Below are positions 32,065-44,183 of a stretch of DNA of 64,000 nucleotides, piece by piece. Both the position numbers and the translations under genes were made by a program. A model generated the notes under the pieces. That model was not told the origin of the DNA. It did not search any database and saw nothing but the letters and a program-made list of their open reading frames with translations. Within the stretch, counting starts at the first letter, position 1. Every line of letters starts with the position of its first letter. Source of the DNA: Umbilicaria muhlenbergii (lineage: Eukaryota; Ascomycota; Lecanoromycetes; Umbilicariales; Umbilicariaceae); NCBI GenBank assembly GCA_000611775.1, contig KK106983.1:5027818-5091817 (forward strand), in the 5' to 3' direction.

Positions 32065-32561
32065 GACCTCACGTATGTCCCACAGCGCTCTCTGTGGAGG
32101 GTGTATACTCTCCTAGGGTTCAATAATGACTGCATCGACTGGATTGTGCCTCATCCTATCAACCTTCATCGTGTTGACATTGTAGCCACCTATTATTAGA
32201 TCTTCCTGCATGTTCATTCGTGAATTGGAAAAAGAGGGCTGCCAGATATTGCAGCCAGATATGGCACCGAAGCCCGTTCGGGCTGCTTGAGGACATTCAA
32301 AAAGTTCGCTATGCGACGCTGTGATTGTTGAAATATTGGGAGTTTGAACCTCCAGTGCCATACCGAGTTTCAAAAACGTGCCCCTGCGGGTCCGTGTTAA
32401 GCATGCCAAGGCCGCGCGGGAGCTTTTCCAAAGACGGTAAGCGCTGTCCCAACTCCTTGCAGGGGGTTTGCATCTGGCGTGCTTGCGGCTCTGCGGTCTT
32501 CGTTCCTGGACCTGGCTTCTCAAGTCGGCCCACAGAAGGATTCAGCTCTGCTGCGACAACC
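32065..32561. other. Divergent promoter region, phytase / PIG-S
   Basis: Upstream sequences of both genes. Nothing else recognised. The frame upstream of the PIG-S ATG is open but not conserved-looking. Confidence 0.45.
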
Positions 32562-34467
32562 ATGGGCGATGGAGGGCTGGAAGGTGAACGTGTTGCTGCT
32601 AGTTCAGCGCCATCCGTAGACACCGTAGGGCCGGAGGACGGCAGTGTAACCGTGTCGAAGAAAACACCACCTCCCGAAAGCTCTGCGAGTATTCACATCA
32701 GAAGTTTGGTTATCGTCTCGTTCTGGTTAGTCGTTGTCTGCCTAGGGCTTCCGACATGGTGGTGGACAACGTCTATATATCGTGCACGGCTACCACTACA
32801 AGAGATGCTAGAATGGGCTGATGGAAAGGTAAGTAGTCGGTCTCAGGTCGCGACAACAACCAGCGGATAACTGATCACGCGCTTCACAGGCCTGCAAACC
32901 GGTCTTTCCATTACAAATAGTGATTGAGGCCCCGTCGTTGCAGGACAGCGAGGCGCAACATTTGGTTCGGACCACTCAACATGCTCTCGATGACCTCAAC
33001 GAGTTTTCTGCCCATCACTTAAGGCTACGGTTGGCTGAGTCGCCAGGCCCTCCCAATGGCACCTCAACTATCACTGGCTACTCTGGGAGGGCAGAACAAT
33101 TCGCATCCACAGAGCATATCGCCGCAAAAGAAGAGGCTGCCCTAACCGTCAGACTCCTTCCTGCAGAGAGTGCTTCCACAGCTAGTGCACATCTCGAGCC
33201 TCACTCGACTACCCTTGATGTGTTCTATGCTCCAAATCAGATTCCATCCACATCATCAAGCTCCTCGGCTTTGGCGAACTTCATAGCCACACAGCTTCAG
33301 AGTACATTTGCAGAAGAACAGGCTACTATCGCATACATCCTTACGTCCAGCCAGCTCTCTTCAAGCAGCTCTTCCACCTCCGGTGGCCTGGGTCAGCCAC
33401 CACAAATATCCCAATCGGTGGCTTCCAGCCCTCGTGAGTCCCGTACAGGACTAAGTAGAATTCTACCGCCCGACCTTGCGGCCGGATTAGCCCGTCAGAT
33501 GACGAGGTCACTGAAATATGCGCCTACATATCATCTCACGATTTCTCTCTTTAGCCCAACTGCGTCACCTTCAACTTGGGATATTGAAGCTGCAATTGAT
33601 GAGTACTTCACACCTTTACTTGATTCATTCTCGACTATAAGCAACTTTACGGTTGACACTCAGGTTCAGCTATATGCTACTTTCTCTCCCTCGGTACAAC
33701 AGCCTGACTACAACGAAGAACAGGGAGTCTGGACCTTGAGGAATGAAGACCTCAGTGGCTTCATCAATGCGGCCGAATGGCCTTTGAGTCCGAGCATCGG
33801 TGCTGGACCAACGTTGAACTTTGTGCTTTACGTACCATCTCGGGCCACAGCGCCGTTGGTGGTCAAGGACAGCCTTGCGTCTAGTTGGCTGATTCCGCAG
33901 TGGGGTGGAGTTATGATCTTGAACCCTTCTACTGTGGATACTGAGGCAGCGGCGATCCCGTCAACCCTTTCTAAAGAAGACATACAGCCAGCTCTATTCA
34001 CTTTTTCACACCAATTGCTTTCCCTACTGGGCACCCCTCAATCGCCTCCCTCACTTCCCCTGCGGCTGCAAACCTTGACGCGAGTACGAGCAGCATCGCT
34101 TTTACTATCGGCGTCGTCGACCATGGGCTCGTTAGCGAGACTCACGGTGGCACTACCATCGATAGCGATACCAGAAACCGTGGCAGCAGCGGTAGAGAAG
34201 ACGCTATCGCATCTTCGAAACACCTGTACAGATCTAAGGGATGGCAGGTTCCAAGATGCCCTAGAGAACGCGAGGATTGCGGAAGCTGAAGCCGAGAAGG
34301 GCTTCTTCGAGAAGAGTATGGTTGGTCAGGTCTACTTTCCAGATGAGCATAAGGTCGCTGTTTATTTGCCTCTATTGGGTCCAGTCGGCGTCCCACTGGT
34401 AATGGCAGCTCTAAAGGAGATCAGAAGGATGTGGACCAATTGGAAGCAGAGAAAACCTGGCGGTTAG
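32562..34467 (+). CDS. GPI17: GPI transamidase subunit PIG-S (GPI17)
   Basis: Exons 32562-32828 and 32890-34467 (61-bp intron) give 614 residues. PIG-S is a subunit of the ER complex that transfers proteins to GPI. Layout matches the family: a short cytosolic N-terminus; TM1 (IHIRSLVIVSFWLVVVCLGLPTWW) followed by the conserved TTSIYRARLPL; a large lumenal domain with LPTWWWTTS..KPVFPLQIVIEAP at the splice junction, WGGVMILNP and FTFSHQLLSLLG; and a C-terminal TM (YLPLLGPVGVPLVMAALKEI) with a basic cytosolic tail. The start at MGDGGLEGE gives the expected short N-terminus. PIG-B, an earlier step in the same pathway, lies 15 kb to the left. Confidence 0.88.
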
Positions 34468-35101
34468 ATCCAATAATCTTTCAAAACAGTGCTTCTAGTC
34501 CCGTGATAGTTCAAACGCTGAAAGTACTTGCCCATGTCCTTTCATAGCTAGGGATACCACTCCATCTTTAAAGTCGTAGTGAATCATCTCTTGCTTTGCC
34601 GCGGCTTATGAAACTCTCGGTTGACACATTGTAAATAAGTCTTTAGTAAAAATATGTGAGTCTGGTTCAATTGAAGGGATGCCTGCTTCCTTACTCCTCC
34701 GGGACTACCGTCCGGTGACAACCTTGCCTTTCATATCATGCGATGTTGTAGATATTTCGAATACTACATGCTTCTAATAGTACATATGGAATTTTAGTAG
34801 AATATCGCAGTAGGAAGTCGCCTAATAGGGCTATTTGATAGTGCTAGATCTCTGGCCGAGCGCCGTAAAGGATTTGTGTATTGTCCTACCACCTTAGTTG
34901 TGTCAGATGCTGCTGCTCTGGACCCGTAAACTCCGAAACTGTGTTTGACCTACGTCACCGGAGCGTCAGGTAAGGTACCACAGTAAACAATGCGATAAGT
35001 TCACCGCGAATTCTTTTAAATCTGTACATTCTCATACCATCCTCAAACCCTCGCCATTCCTATATCGATATTCATACGGAAACCTGAACAACAACATCAC
35101 T
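34468..35101. other. Intergenic region, PIG-S 3' flank and promoter of the small hydrophilic protein
   Basis: AT-richer, no gene seen. A TTTTAAAT element at about 35013-35020, near 85 bp before the next ATG, could serve as a TATA-like box. Confidence 0.4.
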
Positions 35102-35618
35102 ATGTCTTCCAACGCAGGAAGCGCCGGGGCTGATGCCGCCAACTCGGTGAAGAAAGGGCTCACAGGCATTCATGTGAGCAGGACTTCACTCTGATCAAGA
35201 AGTTACAAGCTTTAGGCTGACAAACGCTACCAGGGAGCTGGAGAAGCAATCAGAGGTAATGGTCTATTATCGCCTGACCTAGGCTCTCATGTTTGAAGAC
35301 TAAAGCTTGGTCGCAGGCAACTTCAACCAATTCATCGATGGAGCCTTCAACGATAAGCAGGGCGTGGCCAAGAACCAGAACGTCGCCGAGAGGGGCGTGA
35401 GCGAATTAGAATCTGGTACCTACCAGAGTCACAACGCAGGAGTCACGCCCGCAGACACCACGCGAGAGAAGCTACATGATGGTGGGGCCACGACTCACGC
35501 ACATGGTACTGCTGGCTTGGGGAGCAGTACAGCTGGGGCTTCGACCAATGCTGGGCCCCACTGGTCGAACCTAGCCAATAAGCTGGACCCGAGAGTCGAC
35601 AGCGACGTCGGTAGGTGA
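35102..35618 (+). CDS. Small hydrophilic, stress-protein-like polypeptide
   Basis: Exons 35102-35173, 35234-35255 and 35317-35618 (introns 60 and 61 bp) give 131 residues. The middle exon is only 22 nt and encodes the conserved-looking GAGEAIRG, joining to NFNQFIDGAFND. The protein is rich in Gly, Ala, Ser, Thr, Asn and His, has no hydrophobic segment and no cysteine, and should be largely disordered. The composition and GxGEAIRGNxNQ motif resemble small fungal hydrophilins induced by starvation or stress (LEA or glucose-repressible type). Family membership is inferred, not established. The splice sites have standard signals (GTGAGC..CCAG, GTAATG..GCAG) and keep frame. Confidence 0.68.
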
Positions 35619-37458
35619 TTCACACGATGAAAACTCTCGTACGGACCCAGCTGACCTCAACGGCGTGACGTTAGATGGACGCGCAGCACGCAACACTAGA
35701 GCTACCGGTATTTGATTGCGGCGAAGTGGGAGAGCTGAGTGGCGTGCAACGGCGTAAGGCACTTGAGCGGCGCCCTGCAGCGTAAGTCTTGAGATAAGGA
35801 TCAGATGTAATCGTGCCACGCAACTAATAGTCGGCTCGCCTATCATAAGCTTGGTGTGGATTGCTTTATTCTTGGGGGATTCGGAGTTTTTGGAATGAGT
35901 GTAACAGGTGGCTTGCAGAACGCCCTTCGCTCCAAGGTAGACTATAGGTAATTAAGGATGAATCACACTCCTGATTTTCCCCTTGGACGGAGAGCATGAT
36001 CTTGGAGTGAAATCACCTGCCTTGATCGGTAGGTGTAGATTGACCTCGAATTTAGGCTGCTCGGCGCCGGCTTTAGTAACTGCTTCGAGCCTGCACCATA
36101 CTGTGGCGGGGTTGTATGGCAACGGCAGCCAGACCTCTTCACGCCGGGCCGTGGGGATGAAGCTTTCCTTAGAAGCGCTGATCTTTCCATTCGGCCCAGA
36201 TGATAACGTACGTACATGTGTCTAAACCGCTCATACATGCACCAAGTCAAATGAGGTAGCTGCGGCGTCTGGCATATCCCACACAGTCGGCCTCACACGT
36301 CGATATCCTGGGGAAATGGCGGAGGGATCGGCGTACCACACGGCTAACCTCCAGGCACTCGAAACACTAAGTCGTTGAAAATTTGATCTGACAAAGGGGT
36401 CAGAGATAGATAGTCGAACGTCGAAGCTTGTAACTTGAAGCTTCGTTCATGACATGGGATCATCCTTGACCCTTGTGAAACGAAATTGAATCTAGGCGAG
36501 TCAGCCAAGCAGTTGGCGATGAAGCATCTCTCATCTGCGAAACGGCTCATGCGCCTGCTTCACAATCGAATGCTTCTCTATGCGACCGCCGGCTCATTAG
36601 ATTATCGCCACTACTCTTTCGCTTCATGATGAACGACCGTAGTTGTTGGAGCGCGTGTGGGTGTCCAGCACCAGTAGCGCCTGTAGGGCACGACTTCCGT
36701 GCGCCATGGCGCAAGCTAGGGTACCTGCCGATGTTGATACTGCCGACGCGCCAGGGAGAGTTGAGATGCTGCTGCAGAGGGCGGGATTGGATATCCAGGC
36801 ACGAAGATCTCGTGGAGTAGCGGAGGCAGAGTGCGAACCGCGTCCCCGCTCATATATGTAGCTACAGGCTGCGCGCTGCACGCTGCCGGTTGCTACAACG
36901 TCAGTGAGATCAGTGTGACCTGGCTCGCATATCGGATGAGTTTCGTTACTATCACGGCTTCGCTCATCCCCAGTCCAATTCGTCGACTGCCTGATATATG
37001 CCGCAGGGTTCTTCTCCAGGCATTCATTCGGTCCTTGCTCCACCCTTCCCCCCCCAACTCCATCATTCACCCGGACCGCACCGAAAGCAACTGTGCCAAC
37101 GTGGCTCAAGTCCGCTGTACAGCTCTTACCAAGCAGCTCCCAATTCGTTCTATTAAAGCGTTGTAATGGATTAATATTCAGGGTGTTGCTGCTCTTGACA
37201 TTCGTGGACCCGTCGGCCAATCTCGATTGCCTCTCTCGCCTATCAGAAGTCGACAAACGGGCAAACCCTAGCTTGATGCCAGGCCGAACCCCGAACTTCA
37301 CCGGTCCGATCTCTGTCACGTAACACCATCATCGCGCAAAAGTCCAATCAGACATTCGCATTCATTTAGCAATCACTGGCCCTCATGACTGTGCTTCGGC
37401 TCCATACATAGTTTGTGTTCCCTCTCTCCTCAGAGGCACCCGTGCTTGAGCGTTCAAG
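35619..37458. other. 1.8-kb intergenic region without a supportable gene
   Basis: Between the small hydrophilic protein and the DUF8004-like gene. A long minus-strand frame at 36624-37319 begins with GTG, has no internal ATG near its start and shows no family signature, so it is not called. No RNA gene or large repeat seen. Confidence 0.4.
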
Positions 37459-40186
37459 ATGTCTGGAAGAAGCGCGTATGTACGTGCGAAAAAGGGAGAG
37501 CTCGCGGATAAGACAGCAAGAAGGCAACACCACGAGTACCAAGTTGATGATAATTACTTGTATGGCTATGGAGCATCTCTGTCACGACAAGCAATTCCCA
37601 CGATGCCATCTTACCAAGCTGTACCTCACAGCAGACGTCGTCAGTCCATCTCCTCTGGAGGCAGCACTTATGCTTACCCGATATCTGCGCCGCGCAAACC
37701 TCGACCGATCATTGTGGCATCGGCTATTGAAAAGAGTGACTTCAGGACCCATCTCGATGGCATGAGTGCAAGCCTGCGTGGAAAGCTCGGCAGATTGATA
37801 AAGGGAGGCGACGATCATGTAAACACGCAACGACGGCCACCTGGTACAGCATCGAACAGCTCTGACGCCGGGTCGAGGAGTACTGGTGCTTTTACGCCCT
37901 CGCTCACTGCTGTGCCGTCCTTATCACCCAGTACACCTCCGTCAGATCTCCCAGCACCATATCCTTCGCTCAATCCGCCTACTACTTCCAGTGGACCAAG
38001 GTCGAAGCAGCAAGAGTCAGTGATTCATAAAATCAGAAGGTTTGAAGGTGGAGGGAAGTTGCCTCAGCTGGGATGGAAATCCCTCTCCAATGTAGGGATC
38101 AGTCTGAGAGCATTACATTTCACTGCCAGCGAGTACTGACGATCTGTAGAATCCTGAGCTTTGGGACGAAACTGGAGACACGTTTGTGTACATGTACATG
38201 CGAGGCTCAAGGACCAAGCCACCTCCTTCTTTCCGTATTAATTCGAAGATCATTGAACGATCAGGCTCCAGAGCATTTACATACCAGCTACATCACGTTA
38301 TGGAACCTGATGGGTGGCCTCGATTTTATCCGAATGAGGTACCTTCACCTGAGGATGGCAATTCGATCAACGATACTATCACCTCTTACGAGTCGCCTAA
38401 AGACGCCATGCCAGGATCCACAGATCACTCAGATATCGGTGAACTTGACGCCATACGGCCCCTAAATCTCTCCACTATCAAGAGGCATAAAGTCCGAGCT
38501 CCCAGAGGGATCCAGCATGAGCTGTATATACCCTGGCCCGGAACCGAAACAGGCACACATTCCACGATCTGGCATATCACCACGCGAAACTTCTTTGCTG
38601 TCATGTATGATGCTAATGCTCTTGTGGGTACTACGCTTTACGAAGCTATGCTACGACTTTTTGAACGTGTCAACACCTATCCGGACTATCTGGACAGGAA
38701 TATCAGCAGAGTAGCCTGGATCACCGATTATGCAACAAGGCACGGTTTCGATGACGTTCGCAACAATCCATCCTATGCAGCATCTTTGCTTGCTTTCAGT
38801 GAGAACCCAGGAGTGCAATGGAGAGAGGGCTACATCGAAGCCTTCCCCCATTGTGTTGGTATGTTGAATATGGGTCTGCGAACGGTTCCGGAGTGGCGCT
38901 ATATAACGCCACACACGAAGATGTATCTCCAAAACGCAAGCATGGAAATTGAAGAACGAGTGCACAGAGCGCAGGGTTGGCTTCTTTCATTCGACTTTGG
39001 CGAAATGTGGCCAACGACGAGTGCACCACCGTCTACGGCTAGAGGTTGCTTCGACCGGCTGAGGAAGTGGCTTTGCAAGTACTACGAGAACGCATTTTTG
39101 CATTGGCCTCCTACAAATGACCCGACTTGGTTGACCCGAGACATGGTCGTACGCCTGAAGAATGATTTTGAAGGACTCTACGACTACCTAGTTGATCGAG
39201 ATATTATATTTGATGGCGCTGAATACCGGCCTGGGCAGAAATGGGCCATTACCAGCATCTCTGGACAAGCCTTCAGGGCCGACACCTCTGAGCTAGCCTT
39301 TACGGACATTTTGCTCGGCTTTGACGAGCGCAACAACTTTCCACATATACCTCACCCTTATCCAGTCACTCCAACATCAATGCCGACTCACTCGAAACCC
39401 AAGTCGGCTTTCACACTGAAGAAACCAGCTTCTCAAGCGGAAACAATTGCGCAATCTCGTCGAAAAGCGCTTTCGTACGCCGAAGCAAGTAATGTGTATA
39501 CACTCCGCGATCAGTACATGCATACAGATCTCGTGACCAACTTCATCCGCTTCGAGCAGGGAGATCTACTTGACAGCATCGATCCTTTCGAAGCCCGTCG
39601 AGGTCGCTGGCTCTTGATCTACGGGATCCTCCAAGTGCTCGCTACTGTCTCCGTAGACAGCCCAAATCTCCGCTACAAAGACGGTGTGCAATACCACCTT
39701 AGTCCTCAGATGAAGGGAGTGGTTCCCTGGGCGGACCTAGGTAGCCCGCGTGAAGAAGAAGCAGAGCACAAGCGCAGTCATTGCTGGATCGTCCCGAGCA
39801 CTTGGATCCCATGCGTGCCGAAAGCGCGGGCAGGTGCTCACAAGCCGATCCTATGGGGTCAATTTGGGGATGGAAGGACGAGGGGGGATAGTATAGAGAA
39901 ACCTCCTAGCAGGGCGCGAGATGCCAGCATCGGTGTCAAGAGGGCGGAAGAGTGGGTGGCTAATAATGCTGGACAGCACGATGCCGGGTCGGACAGTGCG
40001 GCGGGTGGCACATCAGAAGCACCGATGAGCGTGAGCAAGAAAACGGGGCGCTCCAATAGTGGGGTGAGTGGAGTGGAGGCGGGGAGCAGTGCGGAAGGCT
40101 CGACTGAATCGGCCGTCATGGCTGCTCGTCGGCGCCGTGCTTTGATTCACGGATTCACGGACTTTCAGGTACCGGACGAGTGGTGA
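37459..40186 (+). CDS. DUF8004-like fungal protein
   Basis: Exons 37459-38091 and 38150-40186 (58-bp intron with a TACTGAC branch) give 889 residues. Residues 1-200 are disordered, with basic and Ser/Pro-rich stretches. A compact region follows the splice junction: GWKSLSNNPELWDETGDTFVYMY, then SFRINSKIIERSGS. Later come NFFAVMYDANALVGTTLYEAMLRLFERV, FSENPGVQWREGYIEAFPHCVGM, EWRYITPHTKMYLQNASMEIEERVHRAQGWLL and RRGRWLLIYGILQVLATVSVDSP. A low-complexity Ser/Glu/Ala tail ends with HGFTDFQVPDEW. I recognise the pattern as the fungal DUF8004 family of unknown function. No membrane segment or catalytic motif is evident. Confidence 0.75.
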
Positions 40187-40940
40187 GGGCTTGCATAATA
40201 TTTCCCCAAGCGGTTGCAGTGGGCTTGTTTCTTGAGTAGCTTTCTCTAGATACCGGCACATGTCTTGCTTATTTGCACTCTGATGATGATAATCGGATTG
40301 GATGGGAGAGATAGGTGGCTACGATATGGTCGCTGGGATTTTGAGGGGAGGCTCTCGGTCTGCTTTTCGAGATACCACATAGTTATGTAAAGAGGATGGC
40401 GTTGTAAGATAAAAAGGAGTTAGAGTTGGTGTTTACAAACTAGGTACTTTTCTCACGCGATTAAAGACTTGTGCGATGTAGCCTTTAGCAGTCCACTCTT
40501 TGGTATGAGCCTGACCAATTCTAGCAACAATGGAGGGCTCCGACCCTTGAACAGATTGTGGCGTTCTCTGCCCCTGGTACTGTGCCCAGTGACTCCGCAT
40601 TTAGTGGAGCGTGGTGTGCAACAAGAAAGTAGTGGAGAGACGTCGTCGCACAAGTTGTCCGCACCAATAGCAATGCTACCTCTTCGAACGTAGCCGACGC
40701 CGAGAGTAGGTCACGTATCTTACTAAGGGAGATTTGACGATAACGTCGGAGCTCTCCGATGCAGGTTGAAGCCGCAGAAACGTTGGAGTAAACTTGAGCG
40801 CTGTGATCCGTCCTTTTCCTGATGCTGCTGAACAATTCGCCATCGCTTGCATTCGCAAACATCTGGCTCAGAAGACCGCCATGAACAGTCATGCCCAGTC
40901 AGTGCGCATGAAGATGGTCAAAGGCCCCGGCGACAGTGAC
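40187..40940. other. Intergenic region, DUF8004-like 3' flank and hxB promoter
   Basis: No gene seen. The hxB frame is open upstream of its chosen ATG to about 40794, so a longer N-terminus is possible. Confidence 0.4.
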
Positions 40941-43493
40941 ATGTCTGGCTACAATGCCAAAGTCGATGAGCTGAGAGAAGCAGAGTACCCGATGCTGAAA
41001 GGTCAGAGAATAGCTCTTGCGTTCTTTTGGTGTTTGCTGATGTGATAACCCACAGGTGCGACCTATCTTGACCATGCCGGTACAACGTTGTACCCAAAGT
41101 CTCTCATCGACGAGTTCTCCAAGGACATGCTAGCAAACCTTCTGGGCAACCCGCATTCGGCATCCTCATCGTCCCAGCTTTCTTCCCGGCGTATCGAAAA
41201 TGTCCGTCTGAGGGTCTTGCGTCTCCTCAACGCCGAACCAGAGCATTTCGACGTTGTGTTTGTGGCGAACGCCACCGCAGGTATCAAGATGGTTATGGAA
41301 GCATTTCGGGACCATGAGAACGGTTTTTGGTATGGCTATCACAGGGATGCACACACGAGCCTGGTCGGTGTAAGGGAGGCTGCGGTTGAACATCGGTGCT
41401 TTGAATCAGATCAGGAGGTGGAAGACTATTTGGCTGGGGAGCACGAAATGCACAATACAGGGAAGACTACGAGACCGGGCCTTCTCGCATACCCCGCTCA
41501 GTCAAATATGAATGGGCGCCGTCTACCATTGAACTGGTCTGGCCGACTCCGTTCGTCAGGGAGTGCGGAACATCAGCATGTCTATACCATTCTTGACGCT
41601 GCAGCTCTATTATCCACATCTCCACTCGACCTTAGTGATCCTTCGAAAGCCCCAGATTTCACCGTTCTGAGTTTCTATAAGATTTTCGGATTTCCGGACC
41701 TAGGGGCTTTGATTGCTCGCAAGGAATCATGCCATCTGCTGCGAAGCCGGAAGTACTTTGGTGGAGGTACTGTGGAGATGGTCAGTTGCGTGAAAGAGCA
41801 GTGGCACGTAAAAAAAGAAGAGAGCTTGCATGAGCGGATGGAGGATGGAACTTTACCAATCCACAGCATCATTGCCCTAGATAGCGCCTTGAGCGTACAT
41901 GCAAGAATGTTTAACACTCTTGAGACAATATCATCGCATACATCATTGCTTGCTAAGCGGCTGTATGATGGTCTGAAAGCCATGCGTCATTCCAACGGCA
42001 ATCCTGTGTGCGAGATCTACAAGGATCCAAGCTCTTCTTACGATGATGGTCTCACCCAAGGCCCGGTTGTTGCATTTAATATTCGAAACAGTCACGGAGC
42101 GTGGGTCAGTAATACTGAAGTTGAAAAGCTTGCCGTCGTTAGGAACATCCATCTCCGCAGTGGTGGTCTATGCAATCCCGGGGGAATTGCCAGTTCCTTA
42201 GGGTTAGCACCATGGGAAATGAAGCGTAACTTGTCAGCGGGGCAAAGATGCGGCAGCGAAAATGATATCATGGGCGGCAAGCCAACAGGAGTGATAAGGG
42301 TCAGCCTCGGAGCTATGAGCAATGTGCACGATGTTACGACCTTCTTGAACTTTATGGATGAGTTCTTCGTGGAACACAGGAGCAGGGACCAACAGGATCC
42401 GGTGGCGTCATTGTTGTACCCCGAGTTATATGTCGAGAGTTTGACCATCTACCCTATCAAGAGCTGCGGTGGCTGGAGCATACCGCCCGAGAAGTCGTGG
42501 GAAGTCAAGCCAGAAGGTCTGGCATGGGACAGAGAGTGGTGTCTTGTACATCAAGGTACTAGGGCTGCCCTCAGTCAGAAGCGCTACCCTAGAATGGCTC
42601 TTATCAAGCCAACCATTGACCTTGACAACGATCTGCTCAGAGTGCGGTATTACGGACAGACTCAACCATCAGCTCTGACGGAGATCACGGTACCGCTTTC
42701 TGCTGACCCACGGGTATATAATGACCACAAAGACAGTGGTCGCCAGCCATATCTATCGAAAGTCTGCGGTGACAGCATCATAACACGAACGTACGCTTCC
42801 GAAGAAATAGCAAACTTCTTCACCAGTATCATCGGCACGCCATGTACACTAGCCAGATTCCCCGCCGCCGACCTTGGAAGATCTACCAGACATTCCAAAG
42901 CACACCTCCAACCCCACCAGACAGGACCGCGCCGCAGCCACATCGCCGCAGACCCTGATCCCACCGCCCGACCATCCACCACCACCACCACCACCACCCG
43001 CCCACCAATCCTGCTCTCAAACGAAAGTCCCATCCTAACCATCTCCCGCTCGAGCCTCAACCGGCTCAACGAGCTCATCAAAGCCTCCGCCGGCAAAGCC
43101 GCCCACGCCTCCGTCTTCCGCGCCAACATCATCCTGGCCGAAGACCCCGCCGCCCACCCGGGCGTCGAACAGCCCTACGCCGAAGACAGCTGGCGCTACC
43201 TGCGCGTCGGGCGGGGCAACTATTTCCAGATGCTGGGGTCGTGTCGGCGGTGCCAGATGGTGTGTGTGGACCAGACGACGGCGGAGAGGAACGAGGAGCC
43301 GTTTGTGACGTTGGCGAAGACGAGGAGGTTTGACGGGAAGGTGTTTTTTGGGCAGCATACTTGTTTGCTGGGTGGGGCGGGGGGAGGAGGAAGGGTGGAG
43401 ATTATGGTGGGGGATCGAGTGGTGGCGTTTCGGGAGGGGGAGGAGGGGCGTGATGAGGGGCTGGCGAGGTGGCTGGATGCGGATTGGTTGTAG
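40941..43493 (+). CDS. hxB: Molybdenum cofactor sulfurase
   Basis: Exons 40941-41001 and 41056-43493 (54-bp intron) give 832 residues, close to Aspergillus HxB. It adds the terminal sulfur to the cofactor of xanthine dehydrogenase-type enzymes. The N-terminal NifS-like PLP domain has REAEYPMLKGATYLDHAGTTLYP across the splice, NPHSASSSSQ, FVANATAGIKMV, the Asp of YTILDAAALLSTSPLDL, the PLP Lys in LSFYKIFGFPDLGALI, FGGGTVEM, and the catalytic Cys loop RSGGLCNPGGIA. The C-terminal MOSC part has LYVESLTIYPIKSCGGWSIP, GLAWDREWCLVH, FRANIILAEDP, YFQMLGSCRRCQMVCVDQ and FGQHTCLL. A hydrophilic insertion with eight Thr residues precedes the last block. The start at MSGYNAKVDELRE was chosen by family length. 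Composition flips from C-rich to G-rich near 43200. Confidence 0.93.
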
Positions 43494-43530
43494 GGTATTC
43501 CTTTGTTGGTACAAAAGTTTGAGTTGGCGG
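43494..43530. other. 37-bp convergent spacer, hxB / Shr3
   Basis: The two stop codons are only 37 bp apart, so the 3' untranslated regions must overlap as antisense. Confidence 0.6.
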
Positions 43531-44183
43531 CTATAGAACACTGATAGTCGATTCTGATCGCTCAACACCCGTCCAAAGATGCGGTCGAAGGCAAGGAGAT
43601 GGTAGTATTTGCAAGAATCTACTCCGCATACAAAACCCGCCGGAACCTATTCCACCCATCTCAGCGCTCCCAACGCGCTCCCCCACCCCCCCCTCCTCCT
43701 CCACAACCTCCTCCCCATACCGCCCGCTCGTCACCACCCGCAGACCCTTGACGATATTCGTGATATACACAATAATGCCGCACACATACAACACCAGACT
43801 GGCGCCGTCGAACAGCAGGTTCGACTCCGACGGCTTGTACAGTTTCAGCAGGAACCCGAGCAGGCCGACCGCGATGACGATGTGCAGGATGCGCGGGATG
43901 ATGGCGGGGGAGGCGTGCAGGAAGCGCAGGTGGGTTTCGAGTTGGGAGAGGTAGGCGGGGGGGGTGGGGAGGGCGGTCCAGAGGAGGGGGAAGTCGTAGG
44001 GGAAGGAGGAGAAGAGGATGCCGAGGAAGAAGGAGGTTGCTAGCGAGCCCCCAGGAGGGTTAGTTTGGCTAGGTGAGGGAAGGTATGGGACGCGGGGGGG
44101 GGCAAGGGGATTTGTGGGGGAGGAGGGGGAAACGTACGGCAGAGGATGAGGAAGGTGGCGAAGGATTGGTGGGGGCGCGGCAT
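43531..44183 (-). CDS. Shr3-type ER packaging chaperone for amino-acid permeases, unusual C-terminus
   Basis: Exons 44138-44183 and 43531-44039 (98-bp intron) give 184 residues. Shr3 proteins help amino-acid permeases fold and leave the ER. The family is recognised by MPRPHQSFATFLILC, TSFFLGILFSSFPYDFPLLW, the LETHLRFLHASPAIIPRILHIV stretch, GLLGFLLKLYKPSESNLLFDGASLVLY, and GIIVYITNIVKGLRVVTSGRYGEE. These supply membrane segments 1-3. The expected fourth segment, typically ASNTILALVLVGVLVLQ in relatives, is absent in every frame before hxB. The chain instead ends in about 60 unrelated residues. Either a deletion, possibly an assembly error in this GC-rich stretch, or a diverged end is possible. 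The first intron junction (C-P-T) is slightly unusual. Confidence 0.75.

Noticed and set aside
14656-34467. PIG-B, PIG-S and a GPI protein as a GPI-anchor gene cluster
   Set aside because: They are separated by many unrelated housekeeping genes and transcribed independently; chance co-occurrence is simplest.
36624-37319. 231-codon minus-strand frame in the 35.6-37.5 kb gap
   Set aside because: It begins with GTG, has no ATG near its start, shows no family signature and has no clear splice partners.
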